A stretch of DNA of 64,000 nt from CAVZMI01 sp050011775 (GCA_050011775.1 JBEKIL010000010.1:1-64000), one strand, 5' to 3'. Positions 46,999 through 57,111 are shown, counted from the first letter of the stretch. Translations and numbers: made by a program. The notes: generated by a model from the letters alone, not told the origin.

Positions 46999-48942
46999 TT
47001 ATTCATTGGTTCTGAAGGGAGATGCAGGCAAGCCTTCTTTGTTATACAAATTTGCCCCTTCAGGATTATCTGCCCACGCGTATCTAACGGCTACAGGACT
47101 TGGAACCTCATCACTCCACACTAAAACTTTATTATTTTCAATCTTAGCTTTTGCCCATACAAATTGTTTATCGACTCCAGCCATTGCAAAATATTTAAGC
47201 CCTCCACCTCCCTTAGCGACCAGACCACTGCCAGTATTCTTAAATGATAATACTACCTTGTTTCCTCTAATTTTCATGGATTTATAAATTGGACCCGAGT
47301 AAATTACCTTTTTATCACCATAAGCCACTCTTTGAGCAGCAAGTGCAAGTCTTTTCCCTACATCTTTTTTATTCAGAGGGTGTATGTCATTCCATTCTCC
47401 TATATCAATAGTTACAGCCATCCCGGTGTTTGGTAATGACAATGTTTTGAGTTGAGCTTCCCTTAATAATGCCCAATTACTTTCGGAGGGCTCGCTTTTC
47501 GTTTCCATAAAATTATGCAGTTGTGCAAACAAAAAAGGAAAATCACCCTGATTCCAATTTTTTCTCCAGTCCCGAATAAGCGTAGCAAAAAGTTCTCTGT
47601 ATTCAACGGGTCTATCTGCGTTAGCTTCACCTTGATACCAAACTACACCTTTAATTCCATAATTTAATAGCGGAGCAATCATCGCGTTATATAAACCCGA
47701 CGGCTTCCATCGTATGAAGGTCTGACTTGCTAACGGCTCCATTGCGGCTCCGAGGTGATAGTACCAGTCGCCTTTCAGGTCAATAGACACATTCCCGACC
47801 ACTATTTCATATGGCTTATCCAACACAAACCCGCCTCTCTCCGCATTACTAATGACACGGACAACGATGGTATTTTCACCTTCCTTTAATAATTTTGATG
47901 GGATTTCATATCGTCTGGGGGGATACTGATAACTTGTCGTTCCGACAAAAACGCCGTTAATAAAAACAGAATCTGCATCCACGATTCTTCCTAGAATCAG
48001 TTTTTCCTCTTTTCCGGCTAATGTGGAAGGGACATTTACCTTTTTTCTAAACCATACAACACCATTTACCATCCCAAGTTTAGTATCCGACCAGTATCCG
48101 GGAATTTTCATGGTCGCCCAATCGGATGTATTCAGATCCGGATCATACCACGGTTTTTGCGGATTTCGATAACCTTCATCCTTTTGCCTCAACAGGCTGT
48201 ACCACGCCTGGATTCTCGTGTTATCCCGCTCCTCTATTTGTTTTATCAGTGTGTCATTCTTAAATAGTTGTGCCTCAGCATAATATGCAGGAAACGACTT
48301 TAAAGACTCTTCACTGATCCATGCTTCTGCCGGAGAACCTCCCAGGCTGGCATTGATTAAACCCACAGGAACTTTATATTTATCATAAATTTCTTTCCCA
48401 AAAAAGTAGGCGACTGCCGAAAAATTCAGAATGTTTTGAGGATCTACTGCTATCCAGCTGCCGTAATGTAAGTCTTTTCGTGATTCATTGAAGTCGTATA
48501 CTTGTGGAACAAAAAACTGTCTGATATACTTGTTTTCCGAGTTTGCGATCTCGCTTTGATAAATCGGGCTTACCCTTTTCATCGGCAATTCCATATTGGA
48601 TTGTCCTGAACACACCCACACGTCACCGATCATAATGTCGTTAATTATGATGACATTACTGGCATTTATTTGCATTTGATACGGGCCGCCGGCTTTTATT
48701 CTTGCAAGTATCAAATTCCATTCCCCGTCACTATTTGCTGTCGTGTTGTATGTCGAATCAATAAAATGAATTGAAATTTTTTCGTTCTTAGCGGACCAAC
48801 CCCAAATTTTTACTTTAGCATCTCGTTGCAATACCATGCCATCACTTATTAGTCGGGGAAGCCTCACCTGACCAAAAGTTGAGACAGACAAAAAGAATAA
48901 GAGAATAAAAATCAGCTTGCCATAATTGATTTTTGAATTCAT
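46999..48942 (-). CDS. Secreted SGNH esterase, sialate O-acetylesterase-like
   Basis: A 647-residue protein from ATG 48942 with signal peptide (YGKLIFILLFFLSVSTFGQ). The catalytic Ser lies in GDVWVCSGQSNMELP (Ser115); GVVWYQGEAN and the late DIGEWNDIHPLNK supply the oxyanion and Asp/His parts. A jelly-roll insert sits between the two halves (WFRKKVNVPSTLAGKEEKL ..., ~310-430). In plant-polymer clusters such proteins often act as acetyl-xylan or acetyl-mannan esterases. No T9SS tail and no visible SD. The frame stays open upstream to 49044. Confidence 0.87.
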   Translation of the reverse strand: MNSKINYGKLIFILLFFLSVSTFGQVRLPRLISDGMVLQRDAKVKIWGWSAKNEKISIHFIDSTYNTTANSDGEWNLILARIKAGGPYQMQINASNVIIINDIMIGDVWVCSGQSNMELPMKRVSPIYQSEIANSENKYIRQFFVPQVYDFNESRKDLHYGSWIAVDPQNILNFSAVAYFFGKEIYDKYKVPVGLINASLGGSPAEAWISEESLKSFPAYYAEAQLFKNDTLIKQIEERDNTRIQAWYSLLRQKDEGYRNPQKPWYDPDLNTSDWATMKIPGYWSDTKLGMVNGVVWFRKKVNVPSTLAGKEEKLILGRIVDADSVFINGVFVGTTSYQYPPRRYEIPSKLLKEGENTIVVRVISNAERGGFVLDKPYEIVVGNVSIDLKGDWYYHLGAAMEPLASQTFIRWKPSGLYNAMIAPLLNYGIKGVVWYQGEANADRPVEYRELFATLIRDWRKNWNQGDFPFLFAQLHNFMETKSEPSESNWALLREAQLKTLSLPNTGMAVTIDIGEWNDIHPLNKKDVGKRLALAAQRVAYGDKKVIYSGPIYKSMKIRGNKVVLSFKNTGSGLVAKGGGGLKYFAMAGVDKQFVWAKAKIENNKVLVWSDEVPSPVAVRYAWADNPEGANLYNKEGLPASPFRTNE

Positions 48943-49389
48943 TTGATTATAAGTTTTAGGGTTTAATATATCCACTGAGACATTCGCAGCAGAAGAGTCT
49001 GCATCCGACAATGGCACAGAATCCCGCGCCACGGCGAATATCAAAGAAGCCGGCGAAAGGTTTAGAGATCCCTATTATCGATCGCATAATTGTATAAGGC
49101 ATCCAGAGGTCCCCGGTTCAATGCCCATTTGCGCAGAAAGACGATTACCAAAACCATGATTACCGAGATTTCATTCAATTTCCTACCGCCCGCGAGACCC
49201 GACCCCGCCTGAATAATCATGACTTTTCACCTTTCATGAGATCTACAGACATTCATCTTCCCGTAATAATAAAATCCCGACTCGCCATAACATGCCGTAA
49301 TTAATGTATAATTTAAATAATACCATAGATAAAAACAAGTGCGACTCATTTTCAAAGTGAGTTACACTTACAACAAAGAAAATAATACT

Positions 49390-49482
49390 TCAGGTAAAGA
49401 ATATTTTTACTACAGTATAGGTTGCCGATCCATCCTGACTCCGATCCTCAATCCGGTAGAAATAGATTCCACCGCTCAATAG
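49390..49482 (-). pseudogene. Orphan C-terminal fragment of a T9SS-sorted protein
   Basis: On the minus strand this stretch reads LLSGGIYFYRIEDRSQDG followed by SATYTVVKIFFT and a stop. The first part is the GVYFYRL block of a T9SS type A sorting domain, with a diverged Lys-containing tail. Nothing upstream continues the protein; a GTCCCGTTGGGGAC repeat directly precedes it. It is the last ~30 codons of a lost gene. Confidence 0.65.
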
Positions 49483-49746
49483 TTCTGATTAGGTCCCGTT
49501 GGGGACTTGTAAATAGTGAATAGTGAATTGTGGATTTTGAATGTATGGATCGCTGTTTAAAGGAAAACCCTTATACATTATGTGCTGTGGATTTCGATCT
49601 GTCCACCGAAGTTCCACGACTTGTTCGCCGAAGCGTAGCGTAGGCGGAAGTGGAACGTAGGCGGAATGTTTATCAAAGCCGATATTTTGAACCGTCTGTA
49701 CGTTTTTATTTGCATTGATTCAACTAAGGAGTGAATTGTGAATGTA

Positions 49747-49782
49747 AAAGAAAGCCGGTCCTTTGGAATCGGCTTTTTCTTG
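49747..49782 (+). terminator. Terminator-like hairpin
   Basis: AGAAAGCCG and CGGCTTTTTCT form a stem with a ~12-nt loop, followed by a T-rich run. It lies in the remnant region, so the gene it served is no longer evident. Confidence 0.6.
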
Positions 49783-50214
49783 TTTCAATTTTCACTTTTC
49801 ATCAATCTCTCTCTTCTACGTTGAACTTTATCTCATTTATTCATTCATTTCGTAGAAAGAAATATACCAAAACCATCTCTTATTTTCTACTCAGTTATGG
49901 TATGCCAGGCTTTGAACCGATACGATTGAAATGTTGATGCAGTCAACGTAAAACAAAATTTATTTATTACCCGCATTTCCCGATGCATGGGAAACCGGAT
50001 CGATACAAGGAATTTGCGCTTGCGGTGATTTTGAATTATCGATGATTTGGAAGAATAAAACTTTTGCAAAAGTGAACATTTTTGCTTAAAATGAAGGGAA
50101 AACCTTGTTGATTTATGGAAATAAACAAAAAGAAATTGAACCAAAAAAGGACAAAGTGTAGAAGATAATTGTTAAAGCATAAACAGATATTATATATATA
50201 AAATGAGGTTCGTG

Positions 50215-51762
50215 ATGAAATACATAAGACAGCGAAGAAGTATTCGGGCCTGGATAAAAAGCATGCTGGGTGTCGTGATCTTCTATGGCATGGCGTTCCA
50301 TCCGCAGATCCATGCTCAGGGAACGAATGAAGCTGTAGTATACTTAGATAGTGTTTGTCAGGTTATCAGAGGGTTCGGTGCAGCAAACATACTTCCCTGG
50401 CGTCCTGATATGACTGTTGATCAAGTCAACACGGCTTTTGGTACCGGAGAAGGACAATTAGGATTCACGATACTTCGCCTGAGAGTTCCATATACAGATA
50501 ATACAAGCGAATTTGCCGCTCAGGTTCCAACTGCCGCATTAGCCGAATCGATGGGAGCTATAGTTTTTGCATCACCATGGACACCTCCGCCGGCCATGAA
50601 AAGCAACACTAATATCGTGGGCGGTACGCTCAATGAAAGTTCGTATGCAGATTACGCCGCTCATTTGAAAAATTTTACTGATTATATGGATGCACACGGT
50701 GCACCATTATATGCTATATCACTTCAAAACGAACCGGATGCCAACGTAACGTATGAATCGTGCAGCTGGAACGCCACTCAATTTCTTAACTTCATGAAAA
50801 ACAATGCAGCGTCAATCGGCATTAGTGTGATGATGCCGGAATCGCAAAATTTTGTCCATGCATTGTCCGACTTGACGCTCAACGATTCTGCTGCGGCTGC
50901 AAATGTATCCATCATCGCCGGTCACCTGTATGGAGGAGGGCTTGGAGCCTATCCCCTTGCTGTCAGTAAAGGGAAAGATTTCTGGATGACTGAATATCTT
51001 AATCTTGATACTACCTGGTCTGGTGTTCTCTCCACCGGCAAACAAATTAATGATTGTATGAGTGTCGGTATGAATGCCTATGTCTGGTGGTATATTGTAA
51101 GATATTACGGACCGATAAGTGAAAACGGAATCGTGACAAAACGCGGTTATGTGATGTCGCAATATTCAAGATTTATCCGTCCCGGATTTGTACGGGTGTA
51201 TGCTACATATCCTCCGCGGACACTGGTCTATATGACTGCCTATAAAAGCGATTCTCAATTAATCATTGTCGTTGTAAATACAGGTTCGTCTTCAATAGCG
51301 CAAACATTTAGAATACAGAACCTCGCAGGCGGGACTGCAGTCTTGACGCCATATGTCACCTCCGCGACTAAAAATTGCAATCAGGAAAGTGATATTACGG
51401 CCTCAGATGGCAGTTTTACCACTACGCTCGATGGCTCGAGCGTAACAACGTTTGTGGCTGAGGGTATTTCTACTGGAATTAATGTTCCTGCGATTCCTCA
51501 AACGACAAAGCTATCTCAGAACTATCCGAATCCGTTCAACCCGACGACGCGGATTGCCTACACCATTCCGCGTACCGGGTATGTTTCGCTCAAAGTCTAC
51601 AATCTCCTCGGAGCAGAGGTGGCTACTCTTTTTGAAGGCATACGTCAACCCGGCCAGTATGAAGCCACGTTCGACGCCGCCGGTCTGGCGAGCGGCGTGT
51701 ATTTCTACCGGCTGAGCGCCGGGCAATTCGTCGAAACGAAGAAGCTCGTGTTACTCAAATGA
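50215..51762 (+). CDS. GH30 glucuronoxylanase with T9SS sorting domain
   Basis: A 515-residue secreted enzyme. Start ATG 50215 has GAGG 7 nt upstream; another ATG at 50203 is in frame. Signal region ~17-35. The GH30 barrel has acid/base Glu173 in SLQNEPD and nucleophile Glu260 in WMTEYLNL. VWWYIVRYYGP, KRGYVMSQYSRFIRPGFVRV and the side beta-domain resemble subfamily 8, which cuts glucuronoxylan next to a 4-O-methyl-glucuronic acid branch. A T9SS type A domain starts ~435 (LSQNYPNPFNPTTRIAYTIP ... GVYFYRL ... LVLLK). Located before the CE15 gene. Confidence 0.92.
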   Translation: MKYIRQRRSIRAWIKSMLGVVIFYGMAFHPQIHAQGTNEAVVYLDSVCQVIRGFGAANILPWRPDMTVDQVNTAFGTGEGQLGFTILRLRVPYTDNTSEFAAQVPTAALAESMGAIVFASPWTPPPAMKSNTNIVGGTLNESSYADYAAHLKNFTDYMDAHGAPLYAISLQNEPDANVTYESCSWNATQFLNFMKNNAASIGISVMMPESQNFVHALSDLTLNDSAAAANVSIIAGHLYGGGLGAYPLAVSKGKDFWMTEYLNLDTTWSGVLSTGKQINDCMSVGMNAYVWWYIVRYYGPISENGIVTKRGYVMSQYSRFIRPGFVRVYATYPPRTLVYMTAYKSDSQLIIVVVNTGSSSIAQTFRIQNLAGGTAVLTPYVTSATKNCNQESDITASDGSFTTTLDGSSVTTFVAEGISTGINVPAIPQTTKLSQNYPNPFNPTTRIAYTIPRTGYVSLKVYNLLGAEVATLFEGIRQPGQYEATFDAAGLASGVYFYRLSAGQFVETKKLVLLK

Positions 51763-51911
51763 AAAGATAACTTCTCGTGAATAAATAAACGCTGAAGAAG
51801 TAAGAAGGCGGCGAAGAATAGTTATATGCTAATGATAATGATCCGCCCCCATCTTTATGTACCGATGATAGATTAGTTTTTGGTGTACCAGGCTTTGAAC
51901 CGACAAAATCG

Positions 51912-52056
51912 AATCCTTTCAGTCCGACGACAACGATTCAATTTATATTGCCTCGGAGAAGCGAAGTAAATCTTGTACTCTACGACAATCACGGCCAGTA
52001 TGTCAAGATGCTCCCAGTCGGTGTCTATCCGGCCGGTTTCGCTGCTGTCATCGTTA
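51912..52056 (+). pseudogene. Truncated T9SS sorting domain joined to the CE15 start
   Basis: One plus-strand frame reads NPFSPTTTIQFILPRRSEVN, then LVLYDNHGQYVKMLPVGVYP and AGFAAVIV. This is the first two thirds of a T9SS type A domain; the GVYFYRL and Lys-rich end are missing. Homology stops at the ATG of the CE15 gene, which is in another frame. It is evidently the 3' part of a lost gene cut by recombination at the CE15 start. Confidence 0.65.
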
Positions 52057-53439
52057 ATGAAAACTATCATCGGCATTATTCTCATTTTTGGAACGGCACT
52101 TTCTCAGTCCTTATCACAAAGCAGTATAAAAGCGGATACAAGCACACTGCCGCCCCCTGTTTACTTGACAGCCGAACAGGATCACCGGAGAATGATGGAT
52201 CTCCTGCATATCACGTCGCTTCGACTGGGACCGTCAGGAAATCCTCAGGCGCCGAACGCCGCCAATGTCGATGAATCAAAAGCTACCCCGTATAAAAGTC
52301 TGCCCGATCCATTGATATTAAAAAATGGGGAGAAGGTTACAACAGCGGAAATGTGGTGGAAAAAACGCAGACCGGAAATCGTCGAGGACTTCGACAGGGA
52401 GGTCTATGGTCGCATACCCGCGAACGTACCGGAAGTTCACTGGGAAGTGATAGGCACGACACACGACACCACCAACAATATTCCTGCAATCACAAAAAAA
52501 ATTGTCGGGCATGTCGATAATTCGGCGTATCCGCCTATCACGGTTGATATTCAAGTGACTGTAACCACTCCGGTAAAAGCCTCCGGTCCGGTTCCTTTAA
52601 TTATGGAATTCGGTTTTATTTTTCCCCCCGGCTTCAATTTCCCGAAGCCGGCATCCGATGAACATACGCCGGACTGGCAACAACAGCTTCTTTCAAAAGG
52701 TTGGGGGTATGCAATCATCATTCCCACAAGTGTTCAGGAGGATAACGGCGCGGGATTGACACGGGGAATCATCGGGCTCATGAACAAAGGCCAACCCCGC
52801 AAGCCTGACGATTGGGGTGCGTTACGCGCCTGGTCATGGGGTGCCAGTCGTGCTCTCGATTACCTCGAGACTGACACATTAGTCGATGCCGGATTCGTCG
52901 GCATCGAAGGGCTTTCACGATATGGCAAAGCCGCAATCGTGACGATGGCGTACGATCAACGATTCGCTATTGCTTTCGTAGGCTCATCAGGCCAGGGAGG
53001 CGTGAAAATTTTTCGACGGGTTTTTGGCGAGCAGGTGGAAAACGTTGCATCATCGGGTGAGTATCACTGGATGGCAGGCAACTATATTAAATATGCGGGA
53101 CCGCTTACTCCCAATGATTTGCCTGTAGATGCACATGAATTAGTCGCGCTGTGTGCGCCCCGTCCCGTTTTTATCAGCGCCGGTTCCCCGTTAGTCGAAG
53201 GACAGTGGGTAGACGCCAAAGGGATGTTTCTTGGCGGAGTTTATGCCGGACCTGTGTATCAACTTCTCGGGAAAAAGGGACTGGGAACTGCTGAGATGCC
53301 TCCGATTGGAACGCCTTCAATAGAAGGTGATGTTGCATTTAGTCAGCATAGCGGAGGGCATACAACGGGTCCGAATTGGCCGGTATTTCTGAAATTTGCC
53401 GATCGATATTATAGAGGCGGGAATTCCCAAACAAAATGA
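52057..53439 (+). CDS. CE15 glucuronoyl esterase-like alpha/beta hydrolase
   Basis: A 460-residue protein. ATG 52057 begins a signal peptide (KTIIGIILIFGTALSQSLSQ), although the frame is open from 51973. The CE15 nucleophile elbow GLSRYGKAAIV carries Ser287; SSGQGGVKIFRR, VDAHELVALCAPRPVF and the final HSGGHTTGPNWPVFLKFADRY (catalytic His) also fit. CE15 enzymes split ester bonds between glucuronic acid of xylan and lignin alcohols. Lies behind GH30, the glucuronoxylanase, a natural pairing. It has no T9SS tail and no visible SD, and its 5' side abuts an unrelated gene fragment. Confidence 0.87.
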   Translation: MKTIIGIILIFGTALSQSLSQSSIKADTSTLPPPVYLTAEQDHRRMMDLLHITSLRLGPSGNPQAPNAANVDESKATPYKSLPDPLILKNGEKVTTAEMWWKKRRPEIVEDFDREVYGRIPANVPEVHWEVIGTTHDTTNNIPAITKKIVGHVDNSAYPPITVDIQVTVTTPVKASGPVPLIMEFGFIFPPGFNFPKPASDEHTPDWQQQLLSKGWGYAIIIPTSVQEDNGAGLTRGIIGLMNKGQPRKPDDWGALRAWSWGASRALDYLETDTLVDAGFVGIEGLSRYGKAAIVTMAYDQRFAIAFVGSSGQGGVKIFRRVFGEQVENVASSGEYHWMAGNYIKYAGPLTPNDLPVDAHELVALCAPRPVFISAGSPLVEGQWVDAKGMFLGGVYAGPVYQLLGKKGLGTAEMPPIGTPSIEGDVAFSQHSGGHTTGPNWPVFLKFADRYYRGGNSQTK

Positions 53440-53516
53440 CCCAACTACCGCCAACGGACCTCAGAAAAGGCATTGTGTTCGTTTTCCCGGCGTTGAAATA
53501 TCCCGATGATACGACA

Positions 53517-55376
53517 TCACTTCAAGAGCACCGTCTTCTTCGTATCTACAAAATTTCCGGCTTTTAAACGATAAAAATACACTCCGCTTGGTAAATCCTC
53601 TGCGTTCCAGTTAATGCGGTATTTACCCGCCTGAAGTTGTTCTGATATCAATACGCGGATTTCCTTTCCAAGGACGTCAGCCAGCTGTAATGTCACAAAC
53701 GAGCTCTTCGGAATCGAAAATTGAATTGTCGTTTCGGGATTGAACGGATTCGGATAATTTTGTCCCAAAAAAAAGTTACGGGGCACATTGTTCGAGGGAA
53801 GGTCTTCTTCAGGGACTACTTCGGTTGGCGTAGGCATACCTATTCTAAACCAGTCAAAATCAACAAATCCGCCTGTAGTCATTGTTGCATAATTAAAAAG
53901 GCAAAATTTATTCCCGGTAAAAATGGAAAGACTGAATTGCATCGCGAGTTCATTGCCGAGTGTCTTGAATGATTGATTATCGAGACTATATACGAAAGAA
54001 GCTCTACTGGTTCCATAATTAGCATTCGCTCTCAAGTACACGGTAGAGGTATTCAGTGCCGCTGAATCAATTGATTTTCCGTTGTTTACCATCACAATAT
54101 ATTTGAGACTATTCGTTTTTTTAATGCCGATAAATGCGTATGGATTCTGAAAAACCGCAAGTCCTGCCACATCGCCATCGTGCATATTATCAACAGTAAT
54201 TTTAACAGTAGCTGTCGTTACAAAAGATCTCGAATAATAGGCAAAAATCCTTTGCGTGAGGGTATTGCAGGCATCACGCAAATTGGATACAACTTTAACT
54301 GTTGTAAGTCTTAAGTACCCGGGATTCTGTGTCAGTGACCATTTGGTTGAATCCGGATTATGGTTCCAACCCCACTGCATGCCTAACGTTGTACTATCAA
54401 ATTCATCGGAAGTGGGCAATACTGTAATTGGATACTCCTTTCCCACATTCGGCTTTTTATATGTGACTACTCCTTTTCCATTAACACCAACCATAGGCCA
54501 ATCATCTTGCCATGTAACGGGCTGTAAAGTCGGAAAACGTCCGAAGGCACCTCCATCCTGGAAAATAACCGACCACCATTCGCCTGTTTGTGTTTCTACG
54601 AGCGCCCCCTGATGTATGCCCGTACCCAAATTTCCGTTGTCTCGTATAACAATCTTTTCTTCATACGGACCGTATATATTACTTGAGCGCAGAGCGACCT
54701 GAAATCCGTCCCCGCCTCCGTACGTGCAATACAAATAGTAGTACCCATTAATTTTATAGACATGGGTACCTTCAAGTCCGGAACGGATATCACCGGTAAA
54801 AACCACGACATCACTGCTTTTCGCTGTAAAATTTGTATCCAGTTCGGTAATATTAATTGTACCATATCCGTGTGCCACATATATTTTGCCATCATCGTCA
54901 AAGAATAAACCCGGATCATAAAATCCTCTGGGCAATTTCTTTATTTCCCAAGGTCCTTCCGGTTTATGTGCAGTACAGAGAAAACCTCCTTCATCGAGTG
55001 TTATGAATAATAAATAATATGTACCATTATGATACTTTAAACTGGTTGCCCATTGTCCGTGTGAATACCTGTTGCAACCGTCGAGATTGTAGCATGGACT
55101 AAAATCCATACGCTGTACAGCATTACTGCAATATTCCCAATTTACCAGGTCATACGATTTGAGTATGGTTACTCCAGGAAAGATAAACATCGTCGTTGAA
55201 ACCATGTAATAGGTAGAATCTACACGGATTACATCAGGATCAGGAAAATCAGAATAAATAACCGGGTTGGTATACGTCCCATTTCCATTATCGCTTTGTG
55301 TCTGCTGTGCAGGCAATGATAAAAGCGAAAGTAAGAAAAGAACAAATCCCAGTGTTAGGCTCTTTTTTATATGCAT
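53517..55376 (-). CDS. Secreted GH43 enzyme with T9SS sorting domain (beta-xylosidase/arabinofuranosidase type)
   Basis: A 619-residue protein. Signal peptide SLTLGFVLFLLSLLSLPAQ. The five-bladed propeller opens NPVIYSDFPDPDVIRVDSTY (catalytic base Asp ~46-48), with FYDPGLFFDDDGKIYVAHG (pKa-tuning Asp) and SGLEGTHVYKINGYYYLYC (acid Glu). A beta-sandwich domain (~330-510) resembles the GH43 C-terminal module. The T9SS domain begins ~540 (LGQNYPNPFNPETTIQFSIP ... GVYFYRL ... TVLLK). Convergent with CE15. Exact activity on xylan or arabinan is not decided by sequence reading. Confidence 0.92.
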   Translation of the reverse strand: MHIKKSLTLGFVLFLLSLLSLPAQQTQSDNGNGTYTNPVIYSDFPDPDVIRVDSTYYMVSTTMFIFPGVTILKSYDLVNWEYCSNAVQRMDFSPCYNLDGCNRYSHGQWATSLKYHNGTYYLLFITLDEGGFLCTAHKPEGPWEIKKLPRGFYDPGLFFDDDGKIYVAHGYGTINITELDTNFTAKSSDVVVFTGDIRSGLEGTHVYKINGYYYLYCTYGGGDGFQVALRSSNIYGPYEEKIVIRDNGNLGTGIHQGALVETQTGEWWSVIFQDGGAFGRFPTLQPVTWQDDWPMVGVNGKGVVTYKKPNVGKEYPITVLPTSDEFDSTTLGMQWGWNHNPDSTKWSLTQNPGYLRLTTVKVVSNLRDACNTLTQRIFAYYSRSFVTTATVKITVDNMHDGDVAGLAVFQNPYAFIGIKKTNSLKYIVMVNNGKSIDSAALNTSTVYLRANANYGTSRASFVYSLDNQSFKTLGNELAMQFSLSIFTGNKFCLFNYATMTTGGFVDFDWFRIGMPTPTEVVPEEDLPSNNVPRNFFLGQNYPNPFNPETTIQFSIPKSSFVTLQLADVLGKEIRVLISEQLQAGKYRINWNAEDLPSGVYFYRLKAGNFVDTKKTVLLK

Positions 55377-55581
55377 TTATCTTCCAAGTTTTGTCATACA
55401 TTAACATCAAAATAATATTTTCAATGTTTAAGATTTACGGATAAACTAATATGTTGTATGGGGCTACTGAATTTCTCTTGAATCAGTTTCCCGACGGAGG
55501 TTTACCAACTCCTGGAATCGTAAAAAATATTTCTTGTATCCGCTTCATGGTAATTAACTATTGACCGATTTGGCTACAGGT

Positions 55582-57111
55582 TTAATTTTCAATCTTCACC
55601 CTTATTTGAACAAATGAATGAGCAGGGAATGAATAGGTCATCGTTTTTCCTCTAACCGGCACTTCTTTGGTTACAGGGATATATTGTTGTTGTTTGTCAA
55701 ATGTGAACTCTGCGTGAATATCGTCGCAGTTCACCTCGCTTGTTAGCGCCTTGCCTGAGAATGAGCCAGAATTGCTTATTATCTCGGTACTAATGGATTT
55801 GTCTTTATGACGGTTTACAACATTGATCAGCAGGGTCTTTGATTCTTTTACATAAACGGATGTTACATCAAGGTATGGAATGCCTTTACAATCGCTTGTA
55901 TTAAAAGTATCACAGCTTACAAAAGCATCAACGGAGTTGCCAAGGCAATTGTTCGAAAATAATTTGAATGTGTGGAACAATGGTGTTTTAAACGTTCCTT
56001 TTACCTTGTCGTTGCCCAATAGCGATGTAAACAGGGTATAGTTTGCCATTTTAACTACATCGGCATGACGTATGAAAGAGTTGAAATACTGGGCTACTGC
56101 CAGAACCGGGACTAAACCTTTGCCGAAAGGTGCCCATTCGTCTACTGAGAGATAAATTGGTTTATTTAACCGGTACATGGTTTTAACAATTGCAATTTGA
56201 TAAGCAGTTACGTTGATTTTTTCCTCAAGATCCATTGCCCGCTGTCCAATATAGACATAGTAATCGTCGGAATAATCCCAATAACGATGAATGGATATAT
56301 AATCAGCAACATTTCTTAATTCGTTGATTATTTTCCAGTTCCAGTCGACCCACTTGCCAGTATTATCGTAATTCGACGACCCATTAGCTATAAACTTAAT
56401 CTTATTATCGGTATACCGCATAACTTTGGCAGCTTCTTTTGCAATTTTGCAGTAATCCTCGGCGTTCTTATAACCCATAATCCAAGGTTCCCCGTCAACT
56501 TCATTCCCCAGGCACCAGTAGTTTATGTTATAGGGTTTTTCATGGCCATATTTTTTTCTCAAGTCAGCGTAGTAAGTTCCTTTTGGCGAATTGCAATATT
56601 CAACCCAATAGCGGGCGTCATTAATGTTACCGGTTCCGAGATTGATACAAACTACATTCTCGGAACCCATTGCCTTATTTAACTGTACCCATTCATCGGT
56701 GCCAACCTGGTTGTTGTCAATAGCGCCCCATGCCAGCTCTCTGCGAACAGGTCGTTGGTCTTTCGGGCCAATACCGTCCTGCCAGTTATAACCCGCAACA
56801 TAATTGCCGCCTGGCCAGCGCATATTAGTTATTTTAAGTTCTTTTGCGGCCTCGATGAAATTCTTTTTAAAACCGTTTTCGTCAGCGAGAGGAGAAGCAG
56901 GATCGTACAATGTGCCATAAAGAGTATTGTGAATAATTGTATCATTCGAACCAAATCGCTTTGGATCAAATTCGATAGGTTCCATGAATACCCCGTAAAT
57001 TTTTGGGTCGATTTCTCCTATTGTCCTATCGATATCAATTTTAATCTTTGCAGTTTGAGCCGGCAATGCCATAGGAATTACAATAAGCCATAGAAAAAAT
57101 GTTTTTTTCAT
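55582..57111 (-). CDS. GH51 alpha-L-arabinofuranosidase
   Basis: A 509-residue enzyme. ATG 57111 has AGGA upstream and begins a signal peptide (KKTFFLWLIVIPMALPAQT). GH51 barrel: NMRWPGGNYVAGYNW, acid/base Glu204 in WCLGNEVDGEPW and nucleophile Glu325 in LSVDEWAPF, then the C-terminal beta-domain ending in FVQIRVKIEN. It releases arabinose side chains from arabinoxylan or arabinan. Unlike both flanking GH43 proteins it has no T9SS sorting domain, so it probably stays in the periplasm. Confidence 0.94.
   Translation of the reverse strand: MKKTFFLWLIVIPMALPAQTAKIKIDIDRTIGEIDPKIYGVFMEPIEFDPKRFGSNDTIIHNTLYGTLYDPASPLADENGFKKNFIEAAKELKITNMRWPGGNYVAGYNWQDGIGPKDQRPVRRELAWGAIDNNQVGTDEWVQLNKAMGSENVVCINLGTGNINDARYWVEYCNSPKGTYYADLRKKYGHEKPYNINYWCLGNEVDGEPWIMGYKNAEDYCKIAKEAAKVMRYTDNKIKFIANGSSNYDNTGKWVDWNWKIINELRNVADYISIHRYWDYSDDYYVYIGQRAMDLEEKINVTAYQIAIVKTMYRLNKPIYLSVDEWAPFGKGLVPVLAVAQYFNSFIRHADVVKMANYTLFTSLLGNDKVKGTFKTPLFHTFKLFSNNCLGNSVDAFVSCDTFNTSDCKGIPYLDVTSVYVKESKTLLINVVNRHKDKSISTEIISNSGSFSGKALTSEVNCDDIHAEFTFDKQQQYIPVTKEVPVRGKTMTYSFPAHSFVQIRVKIEN

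Larger units (their letters stand above)
49045..50214. other. Long intergenic region with remnants upstream of the GH30 gene
   Basis: About 1.2 kb without an intact gene of known type. It contains a 52-codon minus-strand frame at 49062-49220 (ATG to TAA; the segment FLRKWALNRGPLDALYNY is unassigned), an orphan T9SS tail (49390-49482), a GTCCCGTTGGGGAC-like repeat near 49494, a diverged block shared with 40.2 kb, a terminator-like hairpin (49747-49782) and AT-rich sequence with no homology before the GH30 start. The block GGTATGCCAGGCTTTGAACC near 49897 recurs in similar form at 51882. Confidence 0.5.

Noticed and set aside
51948..52274. A 108-codon plus-strand frame as a gene of its own
   Set aside because: Its first part is a T9SS fragment without an upstream protein and the rest runs out of frame through the CE15 signal peptide; treated as pseudogene.
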